64,000 nt of DNA from Cellulomonas sp. URHD0024 (GTDB lineage Bacteria > Actinomycetota > Actinomycetes > Actinomycetales > Cellulomonadaceae). Location of the stretch: assembly GCF_000426185.1 (NCBI RefSeq), contig NZ_AUEW01000001.1, forward strand, positions 744,001 to 808,000. The letters are read 5' to 3'. The stretch's first letter is position 1. Each line of letters starts with the position of its first letter. The translations under genes were made by a program, and so were the position numbers. Below, piece after piece: positions 51,374-59,691 of the stretch. The notes below the pieces were generated by a model. It saw nothing but the letters and a program-made list of their open reading frames with translations, ran no database searches and had not been told where the DNA came from.

Positions 51374-52437
51374 CACGCGACCGCCCTGCGTTGCGCGGGC
51401 GATCGGAGGGCCTGGTCGGCACCGAGCGCGCGGCTGATGCGGGACGGCCAGAACGGGCCCTGGTAGATCAGGCCCGTGTAGGCCTGGACCAGGGTCGCGC
51501 CGACGGCGACGTACTCGCGCGCGTCCGCCGCCGTCGTGATGCCGCCGACGCCGACGATCACCGCCTCCGGGCCAAGCCTGTTGCGCAGGCGTGCGACCAC
51601 GTCCAGCCCGCGGGCCAGCACGGGCGGACCCGACAGGCCACCCGCGCCGAGGTCGTGGGCGATCGTGGTGTTCACCGCGACGATCCCCTCGAGCCCGAGC
51701 TCGGCCGCGAGCTCGGCAACGGCGTCGACGTCCTCGTCGGACAGGTCCGGCGCGATCTTCACCAGGAGCGGGACCGCAGGCTTGCCCGCCGCCGCGGTCG
51801 CCTCGTCGGCCGCGACACGCGTCGCCTCCAGGATCGGGCGCAGCGCCTCGACGGACTGCAGGTCACGCAGGCCCGGTGTGTTCGGGGAGGAGACGTTGAC
51901 CACGAGGTAGTCCGCATAGGGAGCCAGCCGTCCGGCGCTCGCCGCGTAGTCGACAGGCGCCTGCTCGGTCGGCGTGACCTTGGTCTTGCCGATGTTCACC
52001 CCGACCACGAGCCGACGACCTGCCGGAGTCGCACGCAGCCGGCGCAGGCGCGCTGCCACCTCGGCGGAACCCTCGTTGTTGAAGCCCATCCTGTTGCGCA
52101 GTGCGCGCTGCTCGAGCACCCGCCACAGCCGCGGCGGCTCGTTCCCCGGTTGGGGGTGCGCGGTCACCGTCCCCACCTCGACGAAGCCGAATCCCAGCAT
52201 CGTCATGCCGAGGATGCCCTGGGCGTTCTTGTCGAACCCGGCGGCGAGGCCGAACCGGGACGGGAAACGACGGCCGAACACCTGGACCGCACCCTGTGCC
52301 GGCGGCGCGAACACGCGGGCGACGAGTCCTCGCAGCAGCGGGACACGCGCGACCCCACGGATCAGGCCGAACGAGAGCTCGTGCGCACGCTCGGGGTCCA
52401 TGCGGCGGAATACGACGTCGAAGAGCAGGCGGTACAC
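51373..52437 (-). CDS. pyrD: Dihydroorotate dehydrogenase (quinone), class 2
   Basis: 354 aa. N-terminal membrane-associated helices (YRLLFDVVFRRMDPERAHELSF), FMN site GLAAGFDKNAQGI, catalytic Ser in VNVSSPNTPGLRDLQ, LLVKIAPDLSDEDVDAVAE, and NTTI and VGVGGITTAADAREYVAVGATLVQAYTGLIYQGP at the end. It oxidises dihydroorotate with menaquinone, linking pyrimidine synthesis to the respiratory chain. GTG start with TAGGGT 7 nt upstream (leaderless). Confidence 0.96.
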   Translation of the reverse strand: MYRLLFDVVFRRMDPERAHELSFGLIRGVARVPLLRGLVARVFAPPAQGAVQVFGRRFPSRFGLAAGFDKNAQGILGMTMLGFGFVEVGTVTAHPQPGNEPPRLWRVLEQRALRNRMGFNNEGSAEVAARLRRLRATPAGRRLVVGVNIGKTKVTPTEQAPVDYAASAGRLAPYADYLVVNVSSPNTPGLRDLQSVEALRPILEATRVAADEATAAAGKPAVPLLVKIAPDLSDEDVDAVAELAAELGLEGIVAVNTTIAHDLGAGGLSGPPVLARGLDVVARLRNRLGPEAVIVGVGGITTAADAREYVAVGATLVQAYTGLIYQGPFWPSRISRALGADQALRSPAQRRAVA

Positions 52438-52444
52438 GCACTCA

Positions 52445-52450
52445 ACCCTA
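52445..52450 (-). promoter_or_regulatory. -10 element TAGGGT, leaderless start of pyrD
   Basis: TAGGGT on the minus strand, 7 nt before the GTG at 52437; its last bases overlap the stop codon of the upstream membrane-protein gene (TAG at 52448-52450). Confidence 0.55.
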
Positions 52451-52846
52451 GGTGGTCTCCGCGGGTCGGCCGGTCCGCCAGAGCCAGAGCAGCCCGAGGA
52501 ACGGCAAGATCACCGGGATGTAGCCGTAGCCCTGTCCGAACGCCGACCACACGGTCTCGTCAGGGAAGTCGTCGACGACGGTCAGGGACAGGACACCCAC
52601 CGTCAGGACGCCGACGAGCTCGATGCTCACCGCCCACCACGCGGCAGTCCGCCAGTCCTTCGCCAGGGCGATCGTGGCGACGATGTAGACCAGTCCCGCG
52701 GCGAGCGAGAGCAGGTAGGCGACGGGCGCCTCGTGGAGCTTCGTCGCGACTTGGTAGAGGCCGCGTGCAGTCGCGGCCAGCGCGAGGATGCCGTAGACGG
52801 CGACGAGCAGGCGTCCCGGTCCGCTGGCGGTCGAACGGGTCTTCAC
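52448..52846 (-). CDS. Conserved membrane protein (four helices)
   Basis: 132 aa. GPGRLLVAVYGILALAATARGLYQVATKLHEAPVAYLLSLAAGLVYIVATIALAKD, AAWWAVSIELVGVLTVGVLSLT and GYGYIPVILPFLGLLWLW give about four helices. It resembles a family of short actinobacterial integral membrane proteins of unknown function. GTG overlaps the stop of the upstream gene (GTGA); pyrD follows downstream. Confidence 0.8.
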   Translation of the reverse strand: MKTRSTASGPGRLLVAVYGILALAATARGLYQVATKLHEAPVAYLLSLAAGLVYIVATIALAKDWRTAAWWAVSIELVGVLTVGVLSLTVVDDFPDETVWSAFGQGYGYIPVILPFLGLLWLWRTGRPAETT

Positions 52847-53202
52847 ACGGTCCCCCAGATCTGCAGGAGTCGGTACTCCAGGAATGCGACGGTCAGTGCG
52901 CCGACGAGCAGCACGACGCTGCTCCACCGGGTGCGCTCCGCGAAGGCCCACGCTGCGGCGATCGGCAGGATGAGCAGCTGCGTCAGGACGTACCCCCACA
53001 GGAGCACCCCGTCGACGTCCGGAGCCTGGGTGGCGGCAAGGACTCCGGCGACGATCGCCTGGACCACGAGCACCGCCTCGACCACCGCACCGCCCCACAG
53101 CTGACGCAGGACCACGGCGCGGTCGCGCACGACGAACCACAGGGCCCAGGCGCCGAGCACGGCGCACAGGCCGACGACGAGCAGCGCGAGGGGGACGATC
53201 AC
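52843..53202 (-). CDS. Conserved membrane protein (about four helices)
   Basis: 119 aa. VPLALLVVGLCAVLGAWALWFVVRDRAVVLRQLWGGAVVEAVLVVQAIVAGVLA, VDGVLLWGYVLTQLLILPIAAAWAF and SSVVLLVGALTVAFLEYRLLQIW. Coupled to the next gene by GTGA. Both may form a complex of unknown function. GTG start 8 nt from TACGGT, in a short divergent promoter with pepA. Confidence 0.8.
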   Translation of the reverse strand: MIVPLALLVVGLCAVLGAWALWFVVRDRAVVLRQLWGGAVVEAVLVVQAIVAGVLAATQAPDVDGVLLWGYVLTQLLILPIAAAWAFAERTRWSSVVLLVGALTVAFLEYRLLQIWGTV

Positions 53203-53210
53203 GGTGCCCC

Positions 53211-53216
53211 ACCGTA
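53211..53216 (-). promoter_or_regulatory. -10 element TACGGT upstream of the 53202 gene
   Basis: TACGGT on the minus strand, 8 nt before the GTG at 53202, in a 41-bp divergent gap. Confidence 0.4.
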
Positions 53217-53230
53217 CCGGCGCGCCGACC

Positions 53231-53236
53231 TATAGT
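53231..53236 (+). promoter_or_regulatory. -10 element TATAGT, leaderless start of pepA
   Basis: TATAGT ends 7 nt before the GTG at 53244, a close match to TATAAT. Confidence 0.6.
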
Positions 53237-53243
53237 CGGACGC

Positions 53244-54719
53244 GTGACCGTGACGCTGACCTCACAGGACCCTGCCCGCCTCGTCGTCGACGCCCTGGTC
53301 GTCGCCGTCAGCCAGCAGGACGGCGCACCCGTCGTCCTCGGCGCCGACCAGCTGCCCAAGGAGCTTCGTACGCTCCTGGCGTCGTCTGCGTCGGCCCTCG
53401 GCGTCACCGGCGCTGCAGACGAGGTCCGTCGGCTGCCCGGCACCGGCCTCGTCGCCCCGGTGCTCGTCCTGACGGGGGTCGGCGCCGGCCCGCTCACACC
53501 GGAGGCCCTGCGCCGGGCGGCCGGTGCCGCGACCCGCGACCTCGCCGGAACCGCGAGCGTGGGCCTCGCACTTCCCGCCGACGACGCCGAGTCCGTGGCG
53601 GCCGTCGCCGAGGGCGCCCTCCTCGGCGCGTACTCCTACACGCGCTACAGCGCCTCGGCGAAGGCGCCCGTCGGGGAGATCCAGATCGTCACCAAGCACC
53701 CGCGCGACCGAGCCGCCAAGGCTGCGGTCGACCGGGCCTCGGTGGTCGCTGCCGCGGTGCACGGCACCCGCGACCTGGTGAACACCGCTCCGAACGACCT
53801 CTACCCCGCGGCGTTCGCAGACCTCGCCAAGGCTGCGGTCAAGGACTCGGGCGCCAAGGGTCTGCGGGTCACGGTCGTCGACGACAAGGCGTTGCTCGCG
53901 GGCGGGTACGGCGGTCTCACGGGCGTCGGACAGGGCTCGTCGCGCGGTCCGCGGCTGGTCAAGGTCGCCTACTCGCCGTCGCGCGCCAAGGGCAAGGTCG
54001 CGCTCGTCGGCAAGGGCATCACGTTCGACTCGGGCGGCATCTCGATCAAGCCGGCCGCGGGCATGGAGGCGATGAAGTCCGACATGGCCGGTGCGGCCGC
54101 CGTGCTGCACACGGTCGTCGCGGCGGCTCGTCTCGAGCTCCCCGTCGCGGTCACGGGTTGGCTCTGCCTGGCGGAGAACATGCCGTCCGGGACCGCCCAG
54201 CGGCCGTCGGACGTCATCACGATCCGCGGCGGCAAGACCGTCGAGGTGCTCAACACGGATGCCGAGGGCCGCCTGGTGCTGGCCGACGGGCTCGTCGAGG
54301 CGGTCGGCGAGAAGCCGGACGTGGTCCTCGACATCGCGACCCTCACGGGCGCGCAGGTCATCGCGCTCGGCCACCGCGTGTCCGCGGTGATGGGCACGGA
54401 CGACGTGCGAGCCGAGGTCGTCGCGGCCGCAGGCGCGTCCGGTGAGCAGTTCTGGCCGATGCCGCTGCCTGCCGACCTGCGCGCCGGGCTGAAGTCCAAG
54501 GTCGCCGACATCGCCAACATCAGCGACCGGTTCGGCGGCATGCTCACCGCGGGGATCTTCCTGCAGGAGTTCGTCGGTCAGACGCCGTGGGCGCACCTGG
54601 ACATCGCCGGTCCGGCGTACAACGAGCGCAGCGCCCATGGGTACACCGCCGTCGGCGGCACGGGCGTCGGCGTCCGCACGATGCTGAGCCTCATCGAAGG
54701 CCGGGTCCCGCAGGCCTAG
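53244..54719 (+). CDS. pepA: Leucyl aminopeptidase (M17)
   Basis: 491 aa. N-terminal about 170-residue macro-like domain, then the dizinc peptidase domain: GKGITFDSGGISIKPAAGMEAMKSDMAGAAA (Lys and Asp ligands), WLCLAENMPSGTAQRPSDVITIRGGKTVEVLNTDAEGRLVLADGL (NTDAEGRL signature, catalytic Arg), and a C-terminal LDIAGPAYNERSAHGYTAVGGTGVGVRTM. Hexameric cytosolic enzyme releasing N-terminal residues, active toward Cys-Gly in some organisms. Orthologue of Rv2213 by synteny. GTG start with TATAGT 7 nt upstream. Confidence 0.95.
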   Translation: MTVTLTSQDPARLVVDALVVAVSQQDGAPVVLGADQLPKELRTLLASSASALGVTGAADEVRRLPGTGLVAPVLVLTGVGAGPLTPEALRRAAGAATRDLAGTASVGLALPADDAESVAAVAEGALLGAYSYTRYSASAKAPVGEIQIVTKHPRDRAAKAAVDRASVVAAAVHGTRDLVNTAPNDLYPAAFADLAKAAVKDSGAKGLRVTVVDDKALLAGGYGGLTGVGQGSSRGPRLVKVAYSPSRAKGKVALVGKGITFDSGGISIKPAAGMEAMKSDMAGAAAVLHTVVAAARLELPVAVTGWLCLAENMPSGTAQRPSDVITIRGGKTVEVLNTDAEGRLVLADGLVEAVGEKPDVVLDIATLTGAQVIALGHRVSAVMGTDDVRAEVVAAAGASGEQFWPMPLPADLRAGLKSKVADIANISDRFGGMLTAGIFLQEFVGQTPWAHLDIAGPAYNERSAHGYTAVGGTGVGVRTMLSLIEGRVPQA

Positions 54720-54729
54720 GAACCGGCTG

Positions 54730-55074
54730 TCAGACGCCGTTGGCGCGCTTCCGCAGGATGCGCTGGCGGGAGTTGTAGTCGCGGACGCGCTGCGGGTAGC
54801 CGGTGCGCTGCACGTCGTAGATCGGGATGCTCATCTCGCGCGCGATCTCCGCGGCGGCCTCACCGTCCGGCACGCGTCGACGCGTCCACTCCCCGTCCGT
54901 CGCGACGAGCATCACGGTGGTGGGCGTGGAGTTGGTGCGCGGTTCGACGTACGCCTCCACCCCGACCCGGGTGAGGATGAACTCCTTGAGGTGCGCGACC
55001 GTGGCGTCTCGGGCGGAACGGTCGGTCGGTGCGTCGTTGGCCGGCGGGTGCTTCCGACGAGAGAACAGGCCCAT
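54730..55074 (-). CDS. Conserved hypothetical protein
   Basis: 114 aa. Basic N-terminal GLFSRRKHPPAND, a central VGVEAYVEPRTNSTPTTVMLVATDGEWTRRRVPDGEAAAEIAREMSIPIYDVQRTGYP, and a basic tail. Mixed alpha-beta, no membrane segment, no motif I know. It is convergent with pepA (10 nt) and divergent from lpd. Starts with TACCCT 8 nt before the ATG. Confidence 0.7.
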   Translation of the reverse strand: MGLFSRRKHPPANDAPTDRSARDATVAHLKEFILTRVGVEAYVEPRTNSTPTTVMLVATDGEWTRRRVPDGEAAAEIAREMSIPIYDVQRTGYPQRVRDYNSRQRILRKRANGV

Positions 55075-55082
55075 GCCGCCTG

Positions 55083-55088
55083 AGGGTA
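55083..55088 (-). promoter_or_regulatory. -10 element TACCCT upstream of the 55074 gene
   Basis: TACCCT on the minus strand, 8 nt before the ATG at 55074. Confidence 0.4.
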
Positions 55089-55124
55089 CATTCCGCGCCC
55101 CTGCGGGGCCTGTGACGCACCAGA

Positions 55125-55154
55125 CGGAACAGCAGTCATGGGACGACTGTTCCG
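55125..55154. promoter_or_regulatory. 30-bp nested dyad between the 55074 gene and lpd
   Basis: Arms CGGAACAG (55125-55132) and CTGTTCCG (55147-55154) are perfect inverted repeats; inside, GTC (55135-55137) and GAC (55142-55144) share the same centre. It lies about 105 nt before the lpd start and 50 nt before the divergent gene. Operator of unknown regulator, or an RNA hairpin. Confidence 0.5.
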
Positions 55155-55259
55155 AGGGTCACATGAGCGCGCCGAGCGTCCGGGTCGTTCGGGACCTGCG
55201 GGGATGACAAGATGGTCGGCGAGCTTGAGACCACCCGTCTGCGTATGAGGAGTCTGCAC

Positions 55260-56645
55260 GTGGCCGACACCAACGGCACCGCTTTCGACATCGTCGTCCT
55301 GGGCGGAGGCAGCGGCGGCTACGCGGCTGCGCTCCGGGCCGCCCAGCTGGGGAAGTCCGTCGCACTTGTCGAGGCCGACAAGGTCGGCGGCACCTGCCTG
55401 CACGTGGGCTGCATCCCCACCAAGGCGCTGCTGCACGCCGCCGAGCTGGCCGACCACGCCCGCGAGGGCGCGCACTACGGCGTCCACACCACGCTCGAGA
55501 AGATCGACATGGCGGGCGTCAACGAGTACAAGGCGACCGTGATCGGCCGCCTGTACAAGGGACTGCAGGGCCTCATCAAGTCCCGCAACATCACCGTCTT
55601 CGAGGGCTACGGCAAGCTCGTCGCCAAGGACACGGTCGAGGTCGACGGCCAGCGCATCACCGGTCAGAACATCATCCTCGGCACCGGCTCCTACGCGCGG
55701 ACCCTGCCCGGCCTCGAGATCGGCGGCCGAGTCATCACGTCCGACCAGGCGCTGCAGCTCGACTGGGTGCCCAAGTCCGTGATCGTGCTCGGCGGCGGCG
55801 TCATCGGCTCCGAGTTCGCCTCCGTCTGGAAGTCCTTCGGGGCCGACGTCACGATCATCGAGGCGCTCCCGCACCTCGTCGCGAACGAGGACGAGGCGCT
55901 GTCCAAGGCGTTCGAGCGCCAGTTCCGCAAGCGCGGCATCACGTTCAACCTCGGCGTCCGGTTCGCCGGCGTCACGCAGGACGACAACGGCGTGCACGTC
56001 TCGCTCGAGGACGGCAAGACGTTCGACGCCGAGCTCCTGCTCGTCGCCGTCGGCCGCGGTCCCCGGACCTCGGGCCTCGGCTACGAGGACCAGGGCATCA
56101 CGCTCGACCGCGGGTTCGTCATCACGAACGACCGCCTCCACACGGGCGTCGGCAACATCTACGCCGTCGGCGACATCGTGCCCGGCCTGCAGCTGGCGCA
56201 CCGCGGGTTCGCCCAGGGCATCTTCGTCGCCGAGGAGATCGCCGGGCTCAACCCGGCGACGATCGTCGAGTCGGGAATCCCCCGCGTGACGTACTCCGAC
56301 CCCGAGGTCGCGTCGGTGGGCCTCACGGAGGCACGCGCCAAGGAGGTGCACGGTGCAGACAACGTCGAGATCCTCGAGTACAACCTCGGCGGCAACGGCA
56401 AGAGCCAGATCCTGGGCACGCAGGGCTTCGTGAAGCTCGTCCGCCAGAAGGACGGCCCCGTCATCGGCGTCCACATGATCGGCGCGCGCGTCGGCGAGCT
56501 CATCGGAGAGGGCCAGCTCATCGTGAACTGGGAGGCCTACCCCGAGGACGTCGCCTCGCTCGTGCACGCACACCCGACGCAGAACGAGGCTCTCGGAGAG
56601 GCGCACCTCGCCCTCGCCGGCAAGCCGCTGCACGCCCACAACTGA
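55260..56645 (+). CDS. lpd: Dihydrolipoyl dehydrogenase
   Basis: 461 aa. FAD site FDIVVLGGGSGGYAAALRAAQLG, redox-active disulfide GGTCLHVGCIPTKALLH, NAD site VIVLGGGVIGSEFASVWKSFGADVTIIE, GDIVPGLQLAHRGFAQG and the catalytic His-Glu AHPTQNEALGE near the end. E3 of the pyruvate and 2-oxoglutarate dehydrogenase complexes. GTG 55260 has GAGGAG at 7-8 nt; an in-frame start at 55212 would add unlike residues. The E2 gene follows 30 nt downstream. Confidence 0.95.
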   Translation: MADTNGTAFDIVVLGGGSGGYAAALRAAQLGKSVALVEADKVGGTCLHVGCIPTKALLHAAELADHAREGAHYGVHTTLEKIDMAGVNEYKATVIGRLYKGLQGLIKSRNITVFEGYGKLVAKDTVEVDGQRITGQNIILGTGSYARTLPGLEIGGRVITSDQALQLDWVPKSVIVLGGGVIGSEFASVWKSFGADVTIIEALPHLVANEDEALSKAFERQFRKRGITFNLGVRFAGVTQDDNGVHVSLEDGKTFDAELLLVAVGRGPRTSGLGYEDQGITLDRGFVITNDRLHTGVGNIYAVGDIVPGLQLAHRGFAQGIFVAEEIAGLNPATIVESGIPRVTYSDPEVASVGLTEARAKEVHGADNVEILEYNLGGNGKSQILGTQGFVKLVRQKDGPVIGVHMIGARVGELIGEGQLIVNWEAYPEDVASLVHAHPTQNEALGEAHLALAGKPLHAHN

Positions 56646-56675
56646 CCACACGATTCGAAGGAGACACGAGCGGTC

Positions 56676-58520
56676 ATGTCCGACAACGTGCAGCTGCCCG
56701 CCCTCGGTGAGTCCGTCACCGAAGGCACCGTCACCCGCTGGCTGAAGAACGTCGGCGACACGGTGGAGGTCGACGAGCCGCTGCTCGAGATCTCGACCGA
56801 CAAGGTCGACACCGAGATCCCGTCGCCGTTCGCCGGGGTCCTCGAGCAGATCCTGGTCCAGGAGGACGAGACCGTCGAGGTCGGCGCGACGCTGGCCGTG
56901 ATCGGCTCCGGCTCCGGTTCGCAGTCGGGTTCCGACGAGGGGTCGTCGGCCTCCGGCGAGGGATCGTCGGCTCCCGCCGAGGCTGAGGCGCCCGCCGAGG
57001 CTGAGGCGCCTGCGGAGCAGGCACCCGCCGAGGAGTCCGCCGCCGAGGTCTCACCCGTGCAGTCGACCGAGGAGCACGAGGAGCCCGCTGCGGCTCCGGC
57101 GGCGTCGTCGGACGGCGGTGGCACCGGCGAGAACGTCACCCTTCCCGCACTGGGCGAGTCCGTCACCGAGGGCACCGTCACGCGTTGGCTCAAGAGCGTC
57201 GGCGACACGGTCGAGGTCGACGAGCCGCTGCTCGAGATCTCCACCGACAAGGTCGACACCGAGATCCCGTCGCCGTTCGCCGGGGTGCTCGAGCAGATCC
57301 TGGTCCAGGAGGACGAGACCGTCGAGGTCGGCGCGACGCTGGCCGTCATCGGCTCCGGTTCGGGTGGATCCGGCTCCGCTTCGTCGGCACCGGCCGAGGC
57401 TGCACCGGCACCCCAGCCCGTGTCCGCACCCGCCGCTGCCGAGCCTGCCCCGGAGCCGCAGACGGCGCCCGAGCCGTCGGCGGAGCAGGAGTCGGCCGCG
57501 CCCGCTCCTGCACCCGCCACCCCGGCACCGGTCCCCGCGACCCCTGCTCCGGTCCCGGCGACCCCTCCGGCGGCGCCCCAGGCCTCCGGCAGCTACCTCA
57601 CCCCGCTCGTCCGCAAGCTCGCGGCCGAGAAGGGCGTCGACGTCTCGACCCTCGCCGGGACCGGCGTCGGTGGGCGCATCCGCAAGGAGGACGTCCTCGA
57701 TGCGGCAGCCCAGGCAGAGGCCGCGGCCAAGGCGGCGGCTGCGCCGGCACCCGCTCCGGCTCCTGCTGCCCCGCAGAAGTCCGCTGCTGCCGTCGTCTCA
57801 CCGCTGCGCGGGACGACCGAGAAGGCCAGCCGGCTCCGGCAGATCATCGCCGAGCGCATGGTCGACGCACTGCACTCGCAGGCGCAGCTGACCACGGTCG
57901 TGGAGGTGGACGTCACCAAGATCGCGCGCCTGCGGGCCAAGGCCAAGGGTGAGTTCTCCGCACGCGAGGGCGTCAACCTCACGTTCCTGCCGTTCTTCGT
58001 GCTCGCGGCGATCGAGAGCCTCAAGGCATACCCGAAGATCAACGGCGTCCTCGAGGGCAACACGATCACGTACCACGGCGAGGAGAACGTCGGCATCGCG
58101 GTCGACACCGAGCGTGGCCTCCTGGTCCCGGTCATCCGCGACGCCGGAGACCTCAACCTCGCCGGTATCGCCCGCAAGATCGTCGACCTCGCCGGTCGCA
58201 CCCGCCAGAACAAGGTGACCCCGGACGAGCTCAGCGGTGCCACGTTCACGGTGACCAACACCGGCTCGGGCGGGGCGATCATCGACACGCCGATCGTCCC
58301 GGGCGGGACGTCGGCGATCCTCGGAACCGGAGCGATCGTCAAGCGCCCGGTCGTCATCCTGGACGCGGACGGCGCCGAGGTCATCGCCATCCGCTCGATG
58401 TGCTACCTCTCGCTGTCCTACGACCACCGCCTGGTCGACGGTGCGGACGCGTCCCGCTACCTGAGCGCGGTCAAGGCCCGTCTCGAGGAGGGTGCGTTCG
58501 ATTCCGAGGTCGGTCTCTGA
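56676..58520 (+). CDS. sucB: Dihydrolipoyllysine acyltransferase (E2) with two lipoyl domains
   Basis: 614 aa. Two almost identical lipoyl domains, each with the lipoylated Lys in [17 protein letters not shown] (Lys in TDKVD); long Ala/Pro/Glu linkers; a peripheral subunit-binding domain ([33 protein letters not shown]); and a C-terminal catalytic domain with [16 protein letters not shown]. In actinobacteria this E2 (DlaT/SucB type) serves the pyruvate or combined PDH/ODH complex, so sucB is a conventional label. AAGGAG is 12 nt before the ATG, a longer spacing than usual. A terminator follows. Confidence 0.93.
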   Translation: MSDNVQLPALGESVTEGTVTRWLKNVGDTVEVDEPLLEISTDKVDTEIPSPFAGVLEQILVQEDETVEVGATLAVIGSGSGSQSGSDEGSSASGEGSSAPAEAEAPAEAEAPAEQAPAEESAAEVSPVQSTEEHEEPAAAPAASSDGGGTGENVTLPALGESVTEGTVTRWLKSVGDTVEVDEPLLEISTDKVDTEIPSPFAGVLEQILVQEDETVEVGATLAVIGSGSGGSGSASSAPAEAAPAPQPVSAPAAAEPAPEPQTAPEPSAEQESAAPAPAPATPAPVPATPAPVPATPPAAPQASGSYLTPLVRKLAAEKGVDVSTLAGTGVGGRIRKEDVLDAAAQAEAAAKAAAAPAPAPAPAAPQKSAAAVVSPLRGTTEKASRLRQIIAERMVDALHSQAQLTTVVEVDVTKIARLRAKAKGEFSAREGVNLTFLPFFVLAAIESLKAYPKINGVLEGNTITYHGEENVGIAVDTERGLLVPVIRDAGDLNLAGIARKIVDLAGRTRQNKVTPDELSGATFTVTNTGSGGAIIDTPIVPGGTSAILGTGAIVKRPVVILDADGAEVIAIRSMCYLSLSYDHRLVDGADASRYLSAVKARLEEGAFDSEVGL

Positions 58521-58538
58521 CGCCCGATGCCAGCAGGG

Positions 58539-58574
58539 CCGCGGCCCGGATCCCTTGCGGGATCCGGGCCGCGG
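58539..58574 (+). terminator. Intrinsic terminator of lpd-sucB
   Basis: 16-bp perfect stem CCGCGGCCCGGATCCC (58539-58554) with 58559-58574, loop TTGC, 19 nt past the stop. Confidence 0.8.
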
Positions 58575-58604
58575 TGCTTCGTCGCCAAGGGCACGCGTTC
58601 CGAC

Positions 58605-58692
58605 CTAGCGGCACTGGGGACGAGTGGGGCCAGCGGGACGCATGAGACACCTCATGCGTCCCAGCGCTCACTCCTGTCCCATGCGGCGCTAG
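58605..58692. repeat. 88-bp long palindrome between sucB and the epimerase gene
   Basis: Outer arms CTAGCG (58605-58610) and CGCTAG (58687-58692), an imperfect middle, and perfect inner arms GGGACGCATGAG (58635-58646) and CTCATGCGTCCC (58651-58662) with a 4-nt ACAC loop. Left and right halves are the same length (42 nt). Could be a REP/BIME-like element, a small transposable remnant or a strong RNA hairpin. Confidence 0.55.
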
Positions 58693-58781
58693 GTTCGCGC
58701 GCCGCGCGACGGACCCCGGGCGACGAGGCCGAGGTCGGTGCGACCGGACCGCCTCGACCGGCCGCGGCAACGCGTCGCCCG

Positions 58782-58787
58782 TAGGGT
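58782..58787 (+). promoter_or_regulatory. -10 element TAGGGT, leaderless start of the epimerase gene
   Basis: TAGGGT ends 7 nt before the ATG at 58795. Confidence 0.55.
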
Positions 58788-58794
58788 GAGCGCC

Positions 58795-59688
58795 ATGCAG
58801 GTCGTGGTGGCGGGGTCGCACGGGTTCATCGGTGGAGCACTGGTGCCTCAGCTCCGGCGCGACGGCCACCTGGTCCGGGTGCTGGTACGCGGGGAGACGC
58901 GCAGTCCCGACGAGATCCGGTGGGACCCGGACGCGGATCGGCTCGACCCGGCGGCTCTGGGCTGGGCGGATGCGGTGATCAACCTCGCGGGCGTCAACCC
59001 GGGCAGCCGACTGCTGACTCAGGCTCGCAAGCGGCTGATCGTCTCGTCGCGCGTGAACACCACCCGGTTGCTCTCGCGGACGCTCGCGACGCTCGAGAGG
59101 GACCGGCACCGCGTGCTGCTGCAGGCGTCCGGGATCGGCGCGTACGGCTCGCGCGGCGAGGACGAGCTCGACGAGGACGAGCCGCTGGGCACCACGTTCT
59201 TCGCCGGCGTCGTGCGCCAGTGGGAGGCCGCGACCGCGAGCGGGCAGGAGGCGGGCGTCCGGGTGGTGCACCTGCGCACGGGCGTCGTGCTCAGCTCGCA
59301 CGGCGGCGCGCTCGGGCGGTTGCTGCCGCTGATCAAGCTCGGCGTCGGAGGGCGGTTCGGAGACGGACGACAGTTCTGGCCGTGGATCACGCTCACCGAC
59401 GAGGTCCGGGCCATCGAGCACCTGCTGACCTCCGAGGTCCACGGGCCGGTCAACCTCGTGACCGCGGCCGATCGCAACGCCGACGTCGTCAGGGCGCTGG
59501 CGAAGGCGCTGCACCGTCCTGCCGTCGTGCCGGTCCCGGCGTTCGCGCTGCGCGCGGTGCTCCGCGACTTCTCGTCCGAGGTGCTGGGTTCCAACCGCGC
59601 CGTCCCGCGGGTCCTCGAGGCGGACGGTTTCCGGCCCACGCACCCCGACCTCGCGACCGCTGCACACTGGGTCGCGGCCGGCGGCTGA
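58795..59688 (+). CDS. TIGR01777 family epimerase/dehydratase-like protein
   Basis: 297 aa atypical short-chain dehydrogenase. Rossmann start VVVAGSHGFIGGALVPQLRRDGH (GxxGxxG), INLAGVN, SSRVNTTRLL, QASGIGAYGSRG, VVHLRTGVVLSSHGGALGRLLPLIKLGVGGRFGDGRQFWPWITLTDEVRAIEHLL, and a C-terminal FGSNRAV-like LGSNRAVPRVLEADGF, all typical of the TIGR01777 (YfcH/SulA) family. Cofactor and substrate are unknown in the family. Orthologue of Rv2216 by synteny. Convergent with the pseudokinase gene. Confidence 0.88.
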   Translation: MQVVVAGSHGFIGGALVPQLRRDGHLVRVLVRGETRSPDEIRWDPDADRLDPAALGWADAVINLAGVNPGSRLLTQARKRLIVSSRVNTTRLLSRTLATLERDRHRVLLQASGIGAYGSRGEDELDEDEPLGTTFFAGVVRQWEAATASGQEAGVRVVHLRTGVVLSSHGGALGRLLPLIKLGVGGRFGDGRQFWPWITLTDEVRAIEHLLTSEVHGPVNLVTAADRNADVVRALAKALHRPAVVPVPAFALRAVLRDFSSEVLGSNRAVPRVLEADGFRPTHPDLATAAHWVAAGG

Positions 59689-59691
59689 CCC

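Noticed and set aside
49641-51422. Minus-strand frame continuous with the 46-aa protein and running opposite mocR
   Set aside because: Only the last 46 codons, after an ATG at 49640, look like a protein; the upstream part is the mocR antisense shadow.
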